From: Prevotella sp.
GTDB taxonomy: Bacteria; Bacteroidota; Bacteroidia; Bacteroidales; Dysgonomonadaceae
Direction of reading: 5' to 3'
Length of the DNA stretch: 39,655 nucleotides
NCBI GenBank assembly: GCA_031285905.1
Contig: JAITVH010000114.1
Location: 1-39,655, forward strand
The position numbers were made by a program, and so were the translations under genes. How positions within the stretch are numbered: the first letter of the stretch is position 1; every line of letters begins with the position of its first letter. Below are positions 8,580 through 17,494 of this stretch, in pieces. Under the pieces are notes generated by a model. That model did no database searches. It saw only the letters and a list, made by a program, of their open reading frames with translations, and was not told the origin of the DNA.

Positions 8580-9503
8580 TTAAAACAAAAAAGGCAAATC
8601 TATCCTTACCCTGTCAGCCATCCTTTTGAAACCTACAGTATTGGGATGAACACCGTTATCGACATATAATGACAAGTCCGCTTTAAGTGTACTTGCTGTC
8701 GGGTCTATGGCTGTCGCTAAATCAGAACGGCAACTATATACCCCCATCGATAGGATATTATTATTGGCAGCCATTTGCTCACCGTTTGTCCGGCAAGGGA
8801 TGCAGTTGATAATCGGTATTGAACCAATGGTTTCAATAGAGTCGATTAATTGTTGCAATTCTGAAATAGTAGGCGTTTGGTTTGTGCCAATCGTTACCAT
8901 CACATACTTTGGTTTGATTATTGCACATTCAGTTTGTGTTTTTTCAAGAACGCCCCCTATTTTACCACCACCCCGGGGAGATACTACATAATCTCCTCCT
9001 GTCATAGCTCCGACCAAATGAGCAAATGTTTTATCTATATTATTCGTTCCATATCCATACATAATAGAATCTCCAGCAATGTATAGAAGTGGATTTTTTA
9101 CTCCAAAGTAACCACATGATAATTCATGTATGATCGGGGCAGTCCCTCCATTCCAAAATATCCCGAACTGGTCGTATTGTAAGCCACCGGCGTAAACCTC
9201 CTTATCGCTGCCATGTACAGCCTGCGTAGGATATACTTCCAGATATTCTGTTTTGCCCGTCAGGGTATCTGTAATCCTGATACCGTTAGCGCGGGCAAGC
9301 CTATACATTTCTAAAATATATTTTCGACCATTAACAATGGAAAAACTTATTGCTTTAGACGATCTAACGGATGGTAATGCACTGCCGGAAAATATTTCAT
9401 ATATATTTATAGTATTATTTGATGCATTGACTGATACAGCCGTTTTAAGAGTGTTCTCTTCTTTTCCTTCTGTATATAGAACCAAATTTGTATTAGCATT
9501 CAA
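8580..9503 (-). CDS. SGNH/GDSL hydrolase domain protein (possibly interrupted)
   Basis: The 307-residue open frame starts at TTG. Residues of about 1-135 are beta-rich and resemble the sandwich domains preceding SGNH domains in bacterial acyl esterases and phage structural proteins. From about residue 140, LLYIAGDSIMYGYG (GDS nucleophile motif), a Gly-rich block, VTIGTNQT (GTN, block III) and DNGVHPNTVGF (Asp/His block V) give a complete SGNH set. No signal peptide is seen. A TAA stop directly precedes the TTG, and upstream of it the same frame stays open back to an ATG at 9608, encoding 34 residues beginning MAEDKKPS. The gene may therefore be 342 codons with one nonsense mutation, or two adjacent genes. 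It is cargo of the element. Confidence 0.75.
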   Translation of the reverse strand: MNANTNLVLYTEGKEENTLKTAVSVNASNNTINIYEIFSGSALPSVRSSKAISFSIVNGRKYILEMYRLARANGIRITDTLTGKTEYLEVYPTQAVHGSDKEVYAGGLQYDQFGIFWNGGTAPIIHELSCGYFGVKNPLLYIAGDSIMYGYGTNNIDKTFAHLVGAMTGGDYVVSPRGGGKIGGVLEKTQTECAIIKPKYVMVTIGTNQTPTISELQQLIDSIETIGSIPIINCIPCRTNGEQMAANNNILSMGVYSCRSDLATAIDPTASTLKADLSLYVDNGVHPNTVGFKRMADRVRIDLPFLF

Positions 9504-9608
9504 TTATATTATACATTGTTCCTGTTTTGGACAAAATTCGTAAATAACTACGTCAAATAGACTTTCATAGGTCTTGATTATAACTGAGGGTTTCTTATCT
9601 TCTGCCAT
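9504..9608 (-). CDS. 34-aa open frame in phase with the SGNH gene
   Basis: An ATG at 9608 overlaps the end of the HTH gene by about 14 bp. It runs for 34 codons (MAEDKKPSVIIKTY at the start, ending QEQCII) to TAA at 9504-9506, directly before the TTG of the SGNH frame and in the same phase. It could be the true N-terminus of the SGNH protein cut off by a single CAA-to-TAA change, or a coupled small gene. I favour the interrupted-gene reading. Confidence 0.4.
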   Translation of the reverse strand: MAEDKKPSVIIKTYESLFDVVIYEFCPKQEQCII

Positions 9609-9879
9609 AGTCTGCATTGTTTTGATTATTTACTTCCAAGAATCTTTCCAATTCGGCTTCGGTTACATATAACTTCTTTCCGATTTGACTAAAATTCATT
9701 TTTCCTTCACTTTTCCACTTGAACAAGGTACGGCGGCTGACATGGAGTTTTTCCTCAAGGTCTGCCATATCGTATATCTTATCCTTATTATTTACTGCTC
9801 CGTTTCGGAGTTCTTCCAAAAGAGCAAGTGTTTTATCTTGCTTCTTTTTTATCTGTTCGAATTCTTCTTCGAGGTTCAT
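9595..9879 (-). CDS. Excisionase-like helix-turn-helix protein
   Basis: This is a 94-aa protein. Residues 1-25 form a Glu/Lys-rich coiled stretch. From about residue 36, YDMADLEEKLHVSRRTLFKWKSEGKMNFSQIGKKLYVTEAELERFLE is a winged MerR/excisionase-type DNA-binding domain of the kind common next to integrases in Bacteroidota mobile elements. It probably acts as directionality factor or regulator of the element. It has a TAATTTTG -7 box upstream and overlaps the start of the next open frame, suggesting co-transcription with the SGNH gene. Confidence 0.85.
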   Translation of the reverse strand: MNLEEEFEQIKKKQDKTLALLEELRNGAVNNKDKIYDMADLEEKLHVSRRTLFKWKSEGKMNFSQIGKKLYVTEAELERFLEVNNQNNADYGRR

Positions 9880-9933
9880 CTTTTATTATTTAATGATTAA
9901 AATTTTGCCATTTCTTGCGCATTGTTGACACGA

Positions 9934-9941
9934 CAAAATTA
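9934..9941 (-). promoter_or_regulatory. -7 box of the HTH gene
   Basis: Minus-strand TAATTTTG fits TAnnTTTG, 55 bp upstream of the HTH start codon. The spacer 9880-10152 shows nothing else recognisable. Confidence 0.45.
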
Positions 9942-10152
9942 TTATCAAAAAATACTGAAAACCAGTGTATTCAAGAGGGGTAGAGGTCGGTAGAGTGTAT
10001 TGTGGGGCGAAAGAGTGAATTTCAAGAAAAGGAATAAAAAAACTCTACCTAAAATAACTTCAAGTAGAGAGTAAATAGTAGAGGATTGAACATCTCATAA
10101 ATATAATATCTTATCGAGTATTTCCTTTGTGCTTTTAGCAGGCATACTATTA

Positions 10153-10797
10153 TTACTTTGAATATCCATGAATAGTGAAGGAGTCTTCAATAATTCTCCA
10201 ATCAACGTCACTATCAAAGAATTTCTTAAATAACTTTTTCACGAAATAAACAAAATGGTTTTTCCGAGTTTTCCAATTTATTTTTTCATTGGAAGCTTCT
10301 CCTCGAAGTATTTTTACAAAATGAGAGTTATCATCTATAAATCCCCCTTCTATAAGAATAGCTTTCATAGCTTTTATCTGGCTATTTTTATCTTTAATAT
10401 CAAAACCTCTCTTACGAGATAATTGAGATATTTTTTTTCTTCGGTTGATGATACCTTGAATAAAATCTTGAGTAGATTTTTTTTCTTCTAATATTTTTAG
10501 TCGGACTTCTTCTTTTGAAATAATCTCATTGTCTTCCCATCCTTCCTCATCAGAGATAGCCCTCTTTATATCAGATAGGGTTATGCTGCTCAGATTGTCT
10601 AACAGTTGCTTTAATCGGGAGATAACTATTGTATCATCGTATTTTGACAATCGGTCTTCTATATAGTCATAATAATAGGGAGGCTCATTTATTATATCTG
10701 CATACCGTTTCCCCAGATTTAAGAACCAACTAACATAACTTGTGAGTTCTTGCAATGCTTTATCTAAAGTATCATCATGTTCGTAATAATCTTCCAT
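10153..10797 (-). CDS. Hypothetical protein of the tRNA-Ser element
   Basis: This is a 214-aa, charged, mostly helical protein without signal peptide or membrane segment. The N-terminal third is acidic and Tyr-rich, the middle (about 95-135) is Lys/Glu-rich and probably coiled. The C-terminal part (about 140-210), with AILIEGGFIDDNSHFVKIL and INWKTRKNHFVYFVKKL, resembles a C-terminal domain recurring in hypothetical proteins of Bacteroidota mobile elements. No enzymatic motif was recognised. The ATG at 10797 was chosen over a TTG two codons upstream. A TATTTTTG -7 box at 10816-10823 leaves a very short leader. Confidence 0.7.
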   Translation of the reverse strand: MEDYYEHDDTLDKALQELTSYVSWFLNLGKRYADIINEPPYYYDYIEDRLSKYDDTIVISRLKQLLDNLSSITLSDIKRAISDEEGWEDNEIISKEEVRLKILEEKKSTQDFIQGIINRRKKISQLSRKRGFDIKDKNSQIKAMKAILIEGGFIDDNSHFVKILRGEASNEKINWKTRKNHFVYFVKKLFKKFFDSDVDWRIIEDSFTIHGYSK

Positions 10798-10815
10798 AAC
10801 CAAATATCATTTCTA

Positions 10816-10823
10816 CAAAAATA
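10816..10823 (-). promoter_or_regulatory. -7 box of the 214-aa hypothetical gene
   Basis: Minus-strand TATTTTTG fits TAnnTTTG. A plus-strand TATCTTTG overlaps the same area at about 10827-10834, with no gene directly following it. Confidence 0.35.
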
Positions 10824-10957
10824 TATTATCTTTGTGAAAGAGAGGTCTTTTCAGTGCATTTTATTGAAGTATAAAATGGTGTGTTATTCGGTGGACTCAA
10901 CGAATTAAAGGTTATAAATACTTGACATACAACGGAAATCTGAGGATTGTTCTACTT

Positions 10958-10971
10958 CCCCCGCTTCCGCT
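10958..10971 (+). mobile_element. Right attachment site (attR)
   Basis: CCCCCGCTTCCGCT exactly repeats the tRNA-Ser 3' end at 6307-6320, and about 10 more upstream bases are partly conserved (GTTC kept). It marks the far end of the integrated element. The remaining spacer to 11258 contains only a terminator-like hairpin and AT-rich sequence before sucC. Confidence 0.8.
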
Positions 10972-11004
10972 GGATAATTTGATAATCAGATGATTACAAA
11001 GCTT

Positions 11005-11044
11005 ACTCCCAATATTACTCCCATAAAGGATGAATGTTGGGAGT
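11005..11044 (+). terminator. Hairpin after attR
   Basis: ACTCCCAA (11005-11012) pairs with TTGGGAGT (11037-11044), followed by TTTTCGTTTTTTT. It may be the original terminator of the tRNA-Ser transcript, pushed away by the insertion. Confidence 0.5.
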
Positions 11045-11258
11045 TTTTCGTTTTTTTAAGGATAAAAGCAGGATTGCACAAAAATGTGTTTATTCAAAAG
11101 ATGGGGCTGGACTGGTAGCGGTATGCAGTCACTTATAGAAATTTTCTATATATCATAATCTGATTATTGTAATTATTAATATTGATTATCTCAAAACTTA
11201 CATGTAATTTTAGTTGTTATAAAATAGTATTAATGCTCATTAATTAAATTTTATACCA

Positions 11259-12386
11259 ATGAAGATACATGAATACCAAGCCAAAAATTTATTCTCGTCT
11301 TATGGTATCCCCGTAGAGAAATATGTACTTTGTTACGATGCCGAAGAAGCTTGTGCCGCATACGATGCTATGCAAATGGAACGTGTCGTTGTAAAAGCGC
11401 AGGTGCTAACCGGAGGACGTGGCAAAGCCGGAGGTGTGAAACTGGTAAAAAAACGGGAGGAAGTTTCCCAATATGCCGGGAATATACTGGGAATGACAAT
11501 CAAGGAGTATAAAGTAGAAAAAGTTATTATCAGCGAAGCTGTACATATCGCCTCCGAATATTATGTAAGTTTCACTATTGACCGCAATACAAAATCAGTA
11601 ATCCTGATGATGAGTGCCGAAGGAGGTATGGATATTGAGGAAGTGGCAGCAACCATGCCTGATAAAATTTTGAAATTCCCTATCGATCCCCTAATCGGCA
11701 TACCCGATTACCTTGCCCGTAGGTTTGCTTTTGAACTATTTGAAAATTCCGCACAGGTAAGCCAGATGGCATCTATAATCCAAAAGTTATATAAGCTATT
11801 TACAGACAAAGATGCTTCTTTAGCTGAAATCAATCCATTGGTACTGACAATAGAAGGCAACCTGATAGCCATCGATGCTAAAATGACCTTTGATAATAAT
11901 GCCCTCTACCGTCAACCTCAGATACTAACTTTATTTGAGCCTACCGAGGCGGAAAAAACAGAGGCCTATGCTAAAGAAAAAGGTTTCAGTTATGTACAGC
12001 TCGATGGCGAAATAGGATGCATGGTAAACGGTGCGGGATTGGCAATGACAACAATGGACATGATAAAACTGTATGGTGGACATCCTGCCAACTTCCTCGA
12101 TATAGGAGGCAGTTCTAACCCGAATAAAGTGATTGATGCAATGGCTCTGTTACTGAGAGATGCGAAAGTAAGAGTGGTGCTGATTAATATTTTTGGCGGG
12201 ATCACCCGTTGCGATGATGTAGCATCAGGATTATTAACAGCCTTTGAGAAGTTGAAAACGAATATTCCGGTTATAGTCCGTCTTACAGGAACAAACGAAA
12301 AGGAAGGACGCGAAATGTTGAAAGGCACACGTTTCCGGGTGGCCGAAACAATGGGAGAAGCCGTGCAGTTAGCTGTCAACAGTTAG
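11259..12386 (+). CDS. sucC: Succinyl-CoA synthetase (ADP-forming) beta subunit
   Basis: This 375-aa subunit joins with SucD to interconvert succinyl-CoA and succinate with formation of ATP or GTP. The N-terminal ATP-grasp domain shows MKIHEYQAKNLF and GGRGKAGGVKLV; EINPLV is the metal/nucleotide region; the C-terminal CoA-ligase domain contains the GGITRCDDVA loop. Length is slightly below the usual 385-390 residues. It lies 95 bp upstream of sucD, presumably in one operon. In a fermenting Bacteroidales it probably serves the succinate/propionate branch or the oxidative side of an incomplete TCA route. Confidence 0.96.
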   Translation: MKIHEYQAKNLFSSYGIPVEKYVLCYDAEEACAAYDAMQMERVVVKAQVLTGGRGKAGGVKLVKKREEVSQYAGNILGMTIKEYKVEKVIISEAVHIASEYYVSFTIDRNTKSVILMMSAEGGMDIEEVAATMPDKILKFPIDPLIGIPDYLARRFAFELFENSAQVSQMASIIQKLYKLFTDKDASLAEINPLVLTIEGNLIAIDAKMTFDNNALYRQPQILTLFEPTEAEKTEAYAKEKGFSYVQLDGEIGCMVNGAGLAMTTMDMIKLYGGHPANFLDIGGSSNPNKVIDAMALLLRDAKVRVVLINIFGGITRCDDVASGLLTAFEKLKTNIPVIVRLTGTNEKEGREMLKGTRFRVAETMGEAVQLAVNS

Positions 12387-12439
12387 CAGTTATCAAACTC
12401 TATATTACTAAGAATATCTCTTAAATCAAATATAATATT

Positions 12440-12478
12440 AACTCCGTTAACTGATTACTGTTAACTGTTAACTAAAAG
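12440..12478. repeat. Short GTTAACTG-type repeats between sucC and sucD
   Basis: The 95-bp spacer holds several GTTAACTG/ACTGTTAAC words and ends in GTTAACTAAAAGG, which matches the core of the dispersed TTTTAACTAAAAGG motif. It lies directly upstream of the sucD ATG and also supplies an AAAGGA that may aid ribosome binding. Confidence 0.45.
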
Positions 12479-12481
12479 GAT

Positions 12482-13339
12482 ATGAGCATACTTATAAACG
12501 AATTCACACGACTTATAGTACAGGGAATTACCGGACGCGACGGTAGTTTCCATACACAAAAGATGAAAGAATACGGTACCAACGTAGTAGGTGGCACCTC
12601 CCCCGGAAAAGGGGGAACTGAAGTACTGGGCGTTCCCGTATTCAATACCGTATACGAAGCTGTAGAAGAAACACAGGCCGATACCTCAATAATCTTCGTG
12701 CCTGCCCGTTTTGCCGCTGATGCTATAATGGAAGCCGCAGAAGCTGGTATCAAGCTGATTATTTGCATTTCGGAAGGGATGCCTACACTGGACGTAATCA
12801 AAGCATACCGCTTTGTACAAATGAAAGGGGCAATGCTGATTGGCCCAAACTGTCCGGGACTGATGTCGCCGGGAAAAAGCCTTGCAGGAATACTTCCGGG
12901 ACAAATATTCAGGAAAGGAAATGTCGGGGTGATAAGCCGTAGCGGTACACTGACCTATGAAGTGGTTTACCATCTCACTGCCGCCGGAATGGGGCAATCG
13001 ACTGCCGTTGGCATGGGTGGCGACCCTGTAGTGGGATTATATTTCCGCGAATTACTGGAAATGTTGCAAAATGATCCGGAAACAGAAGCCATTGTGATGA
13101 TAGGAGAAATAGGTGGCAACGCCGAAGAACAAGCTGCCGAATATGTAAAACAGCATGTAACAAAACCTGTTGTGGGCTTTATCGCCGGACAGGCTGCGCC
13201 TCCGGGCAAGCAAATGGGGCACGCCGGAGCAATTATATCAGGTGGAAGTGGTAATGCTGCCGACAAAATAGCTGCAATGGAAGCAGCAGGAATCAAAGTA
13301 GCTAAAGAGCCATCCGAAATACCGAAGCTGATTGTTTAA
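12482..13339 (+). CDS. sucD: Succinyl-CoA synthetase alpha subunit
   Basis: This 285-aa subunit carries the CoA-binding Rossmann domain ([20 protein letters not shown]) and the phospho-His ligase domain. [17 protein letters not shown] contains the histidine that is phosphorylated during catalysis. GPNCPG and SRSGTLTYE are further family blocks. Length is standard. It forms the heterodimeric or heterotetrameric enzyme with the SucC encoded just upstream. Confidence 0.96.
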   Translation: MSILINEFTRLIVQGITGRDGSFHTQKMKEYGTNVVGGTSPGKGGTEVLGVPVFNTVYEAVEETQADTSIIFVPARFAADAIMEAAEAGIKLIICISEGMPTLDVIKAYRFVQMKGAMLIGPNCPGLMSPGKSLAGILPGQIFRKGNVGVISRSGTLTYEVVYHLTAAGMGQSTAVGMGGDPVVGLYFRELLEMLQNDPETEAIVMIGEIGGNAEEQAAEYVKQHVTKPVVGFIAGQAAPPGKQMGHAGAIISGGSGNAADKIAAMEAAGIKVAKEPSEIPKLIV

Positions 13340-13627
13340 GTTTATTTGTACAGTTGTTAGTTACCCTTTGTTCGTCGGCATCCCATTTAGCTTCATCAAT
13401 GCGATAACCCATGAAAATTTCTATTCGTTGCCCCTATGGCTTGAACCTGTTATCAAACCTTGATAAGTTGTTCAATTCGATGGATATAGAAACCAAATAT
13501 TTAATGATTGGTTTGATTTTCTCTAAAAAACTGGAATATTTGAAAAACCAATATCAAACCACAAAAATCAATGAGTTCATCAACACAGTTCTTAGTGATA
13601 ACGCGAGATATAGAGAGAAAATAAAAA

Positions 13628-13655
13628 GACTGATTGCCAAAAATGGCAATCAGTC
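13628..13655 (-). terminator. Terminator of tRNA-Arg
   Basis: Perfect 12-bp arms GACTGATTGCCA / TGGCAATCAGTC enclose four bases, and minus-strand TTTTTA follows. It sits 9 bp past the 3' end of tRNA-Arg. The spacer 13340-13627 shows no convincing gene. Confidence 0.85.
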
Positions 13656-13663
13656 CCATCAAG

Positions 13664-13735
13664 TGATCCCGGAGGGACTCGAACCCACATCAAAGGAACC
13701 GGAATCCTTCATTCTATCCATTAAACTACGGGACC
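13664..13735 (-). tRNA. tRNA-Arg(CCG)
   Basis: A 72-nt tRNA on the minus strand. The acceptor arm GGTCCCG pairs with CGGGATC (one G-T), with discriminator A. The anticodon stem AAGGA/TCCTT encloses loop TTCCGGT, giving anticodon CCG, which reads CGG. The T-loop TTCGAGT is standard. One T-T mismatch occurs in the T-stem. No CCA is encoded. Confidence 0.92.
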
Positions 13736-13901
13736 TTGTAGCAGGCACAAAAATATAAAATTATTTTGAGCTTTTGCCTTTTTAATCTTAAAACATATAT
13801 CTTGATATTGAATATTCATTTTATTTAGAAAGGCAGACAGATTTAACTTATTTATCTATCTTTATGCTCGAATTACCCAATAATCCAATTAACAAACCTC
13901 T

Positions 13902-16214
13902 ATGAAAAAAATTGCGGCTTTATCGTTCCTGTTCTTTTTTATTCTCAATTCATATGGACAGGAAATAACTTCTATGGTTTCGGGTGGCACACGCCAATCG
14001 GATTATCTGATTACCCTGCCATTCGATACGACTCAAAATTTATTGATCGTAAATGTAGAAATATCCGGTAAAGATTACCGCTTTCTTTTCGATACAGGAG
14101 CATCCGTTTGCCTATCCCAAAGGCTTGTAGATGAAATAAAACCGAAGCTTGTAGGTAAAATGAATGTAACTGACAGTGAATCGGGAACAGACAGCCTGAA
14201 TGTATATATTTTGCCGGAGATCACACTTGATGGAGTTACTTTCAATGATATACCTGCGTTTCATCTAAGAGACTCGGATTTTATGGAGTGTCTCGAATTT
14301 GACGGAATAATAGGTAGTAACCTGTTGAAAGATTTAGCAGTTCGCTTCTCTTCCGCTAAGAGAGCTATAACAATTACCGACAATCCTGAAAAATTTAATC
14401 TCAGAGAAGATATTTCAACAGAGATGCAAATAATCCCGGAACAGAATTTCCCTGTCATCAAAACTCTTCTGTCAGATAATCTCAGAGGGAATATCGATCT
14501 TCTTTTCGATAGTGGAATGACAGGCTTCTATGATCTGGCCCTCAGGCATTTCCATCTATTTAAAGATAATAATATATTTACCATCAGAAATATAAGGCAA
14601 GGGATGGGGAGCCATAGTTTTACTTTCTTTGGGCGTGCACCCGATACACTTATGTACAGGTTGAGAATCCCTGATGTAACTATTGGTAATGTTGATTTTA
14701 AAAATTTATCGATCACTACCACAACTAACGATAATTCCCGGGTGGGGGTTTCCTTGCTCCATTATGGTGACGTTACTCTCGACTTTAAGAATAAGCGGTT
14801 TTATTATGAACCATATATTGATAAAGACCGTGATCTTTATGAAAGAGAGTTGCCCGTTAGTATAAGTACAGAGGATGGAAAATTTATCATAGGGGTTATC
14901 TGGGATAAAAAACTGGAAGATAAACTTAGTATCGGTGACCGGATAATATCCATAAACGATGTTAATCTGGAAGGATTTGAAAAATGCTATGCTTTCAAAG
15001 CCAGACTTGACTTCAGTAATAAGGATTCTTTTGTTTTCAAAATAGAAGACAAAGAAGGAAATATAAAAGATGTTGTTGTAGATCAGGATAAACAAATGAA
15101 TTATGTGGCTGAAGACCAGTCCGATTACCTTATCAGTTTGCCGTACGATCTGGTAGGCGGGCGCTTAATTGTAACAGTAGATATTGGAGGAAAAGAATAC
15201 CGCTTTGTAGTGGATACAGGCTCAGGTACTCATCTTTCACAAAAGGTTATAGAGGAGATCAAACCAGATGTCTTAGAGACGATGACAATAACTGATAATG
15301 AAAGCAGGACTAATACTATATATACTTATTCCTTGCAGGAAATCACCCTCGATGGAGTCACTTTCAATAATTTGGTGGCACATAAACTCGATGATTCACA
15401 ATTGACTGAATGTCTGGGGATAGACGGAGTAATAGGCAGTGACCTGCTGCAAAACTCAGTGGTTCGTTTTTCATCTTCTGACAAAACAATCAGGATTGCA
15501 AACACGCCCGGCAAATTTGACTTGAATAAAGAAAATTCAACAGAGATGATTTTAGTTTCCGGAAATCGTATACCTATGCTCAAATCTTTTCTGACAGACA
15601 AACAGAACTTCTCTATAGATGTCCTTTTCAGTAGTGCGATGCCCGGTTTGTATGAGATGACGCTAAACCAATTTCTCGACATAAGAAAGCATGATATATT
15701 CTCTGATTCAATTATAACACAGGGAATGGGTGGCTTGATCGGCACTCCTACTGGCCAGGTGCGCGATACTGATCTTTATAGGCTGAGAATTCCTGATTTA
15801 AGCATTGCCAATGCGCATTTCAAAAACGTTACGATAAATACTGTACGTAAAAATGATTCACAAATAGGATCATATTTATTCAATTACGGCGATGTCACTA
15901 TCGATTATAAGAACAGGCAATTTTATTTTGAACCATATCCTAAAAAAAATCCAGATCATTACGAAAAAGAAATGTCTGTAGATGTGATACTGTGGGAAAA
16001 TAAATTCATAATAGGAGCCGTTTGGAATAAGGATTTACAAGATGAAATAACTCCGGGCGACCAGGTATTATCCATAGATGGCATAAGCCTGGAAGGGAAA
16101 CCGGGATGCAAAGAAATGCTTAAAGATTATGACTTTAAGGGAAAAGACTCTTTCATATTCAGAATAAGAGATAAAGATGGCAATGTAAAAGAAGTGACGA
16201 TAGAAAAGGAATAA
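13902..16214 (+). CDS. Secreted tandem aspartyl protease (two retropepsin-PDZ modules)
   Basis: This 770-aa protein has an N-terminal signal peptide (cleavage near YGQ20). It is a tandem duplication of a roughly 380-residue unit, each unit being two retropepsin/pepsin-like lobes followed by a PDZ-like domain. In unit 1, FLFDTGAS (Asp64) and LLFDSGMT (Asp203) supply the two active-site Asp residues, and residues of about 310-395 form the PDZ (GDRIISINDVNLEG). In unit 2, FVVDTGSG (Asp438) is kept, but the second motif has become FSSAM, so Asp577 is Ser; the PDZ follows (GDQVLSIDGISLEG). Unit 2 may therefore be inactive or need a partner lobe. A third, separate copy follows as the next gene. It is likely periplasmic or secreted. 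Substrate unknown; the nearby Cys-rich secreted proteins are candidates. Confidence 0.85.
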   Translation: MKKIAALSFLFFFILNSYGQEITSMVSGGTRQSDYLITLPFDTTQNLLIVNVEISGKDYRFLFDTGASVCLSQRLVDEIKPKLVGKMNVTDSESGTDSLNVYILPEITLDGVTFNDIPAFHLRDSDFMECLEFDGIIGSNLLKDLAVRFSSAKRAITITDNPEKFNLREDISTEMQIIPEQNFPVIKTLLSDNLRGNIDLLFDSGMTGFYDLALRHFHLFKDNNIFTIRNIRQGMGSHSFTFFGRAPDTLMYRLRIPDVTIGNVDFKNLSITTTTNDNSRVGVSLLHYGDVTLDFKNKRFYYEPYIDKDRDLYERELPVSISTEDGKFIIGVIWDKKLEDKLSIGDRIISINDVNLEGFEKCYAFKARLDFSNKDSFVFKIEDKEGNIKDVVVDQDKQMNYVAEDQSDYLISLPYDLVGGRLIVTVDIGGKEYRFVVDTGSGTHLSQKVIEEIKPDVLETMTITDNESRTNTIYTYSLQEITLDGVTFNNLVAHKLDDSQLTECLGIDGVIGSDLLQNSVVRFSSSDKTIRIANTPGKFDLNKENSTEMILVSGNRIPMLKSFLTDKQNFSIDVLFSSAMPGLYEMTLNQFLDIRKHDIFSDSIITQGMGGLIGTPTGQVRDTDLYRLRIPDLSIANAHFKNVTINTVRKNDSQIGSYLFNYGDVTIDYKNRQFYFEPYPKKNPDHYEKEMSVDVILWENKFIIGAVWNKDLQDEITPGDQVLSIDGISLEGKPGCKEMLKDYDFKGKDSFIFRIRDKDGNVKEVTIEKE

Positions 16215-16298
16215 AACTGTCGTCTGCTTCCTGAGTCCGTACACACATATTCTGAAAAACAGATCATTACTTATTGCATATACTGAATATCGGTTATT

Positions 16299-17489
16299 AT
16301 GAAATAACTTGCACTATTATTATTGCTTTTTACTTTATTTTTTGATTTATATGCTCAAAAATTGCAAACCCTCAATTTAGGAGGAACTAAAGCAACTGAT
16401 TATACCATAAAGCTTTCCTGCGATACTGTAGTTCCCTTATTAATAGTGAATGCGCAGATAGGAGGAAAGACATACCGTTTCTTATTCGATACGGGTGCAG
16501 ATACAGTTATTACAGATAGATTGGTTGAAGAGACAAAGCCCCGGTTATTAGATAAAGTGCCTGTAGCTGATGCGGATGGCAACGTTGACAGCCTGAATAT
16601 ATATTCTTTATCCGAAATTACATTAGATGGTATTGAATTCAATGATATTCCGGCTATACATCTCAAAGAGTCGGTAATAATGAAATGTTTGGATCTGGAT
16701 GGTATTATCGACTGTAACCTGTTGCGTAATTCTGTAGTTCATTTTTCTTCACCCGATAAAGTTATTACTATAGCAGATAGTCCCGAAAAAATAAAGGTTG
16801 AATTAAGTAATCCGATAGAGATGTTGGAAATTAGTCCTCAGAAATTGCCTATATTCAAAATATCCTTTGTCGATAATAATCAAAAAGATGACGATTTAGT
16901 GCTTTATTTTGATAGTGGGATGAACGAATTGCTTCACCTTTCATTACGTTCGTTTTACTATTTAAGAGACGAGGGTTTCTTTGTTGATAATATAAAGGAA
17001 GGGTATGGGAGCGAAACCACCACATTGTTTGGCGGGTCGCAAGATACAGTACAATACAAAGTTCAAATTCCGGAGTTGGAAATAGGAAATTCATCTATCA
17101 AAGATGTTTCAATAAATACGACAACTTTTCCCAATAGTAGAATCGGTGCAACTCTGTTAGAATATGGTTTTGTCACAATAGATTTCAAGAATGGTTTATT
17201 TTATTTCGATCCGTTTAGCGATCAGGAGCAGAAGCCTGAAAAAAAGAAACTAACTGCATCATTAGCTTCGTCAGGCGATAAATACAGGATAGGGATTATA
17301 TGGGATAAGGAATTACGTACTAAAATAAGTCCCGGCAATCACGTTTTAGCTGTAGACGGTAACAGCCTGGAAGGATTAACCGAATGCGAAGTCTTTATGG
17401 GTAAAGGTCTTGAAGAAAAAGATTCATATATCTTCACAGTCAAAGATAAGAACGGCAATATAAAAGATATTCTGGTAAAAAGAGAATAG
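16299..17489 (+). pseudogene. Retropepsin-PDZ aspartyl protease with stop at codon 3
   Basis: A third copy of the aspartyl protease-PDZ unit, with both active-site motifs intact (FLFDTGAD and LYFDSGMN) and a C-terminal PDZ (GNHVLAVDGNSLEG). The natural start would be ATG at 16299, giving Met-Lys-stop-Leu-Ala-Leu: the third codon is TAA where AAA (Lys) would complete a normal signal peptide. The frame reopens at a TTG at 16323 and then runs 388 codons to 17489, but a product from there lacks the positively charged start of the signal peptide. The coding body shows no other damage, so the lesion is recent, a sequencing error, or bypassed. It ends 5 bp from the convergent LtaS-like gene. Confidence 0.75.
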
Positions 17490-17494
17490 GCTGG

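Larger units (their letters stand above)
6307..10971 (+). mobile_element. Small integrated element at tRNA-Ser (about 4.65 kb)
   Basis: The element is bounded by 14-bp direct repeats of the tRNA-Ser 3' end. It carries, in order, a tyrosine integrase next to attL, a lipoprotein SGNH hydrolase, a second SGNH protein with an in-frame stop near its start, an excisionase-like HTH protein and an unknown 214-aa protein. No relaxase, replication or phage capsid gene is visible. It may be a decayed integrative element, a phage-derived remnant, or a satellite mobilised in trans. The host genes on the two sides (asd plus tRNA, and sucCD) are unrelated to it. Confidence 0.75.

Noticed and set aside
13664-13735. 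tRNA-Arg as a second integration site for the protease region
   Set aside because: No integrase and no second copy of its 3' end were found in the window.
13411-13758. 115-codon plus-strand open frame after sucD
   Set aside because: Its last third runs through the tRNA-Arg gene and its terminator in antisense, and the first part has no recognisable motif or promoter. The typical VIPEGLEPTSKEPES-type tail is the translation of a tRNA complement.
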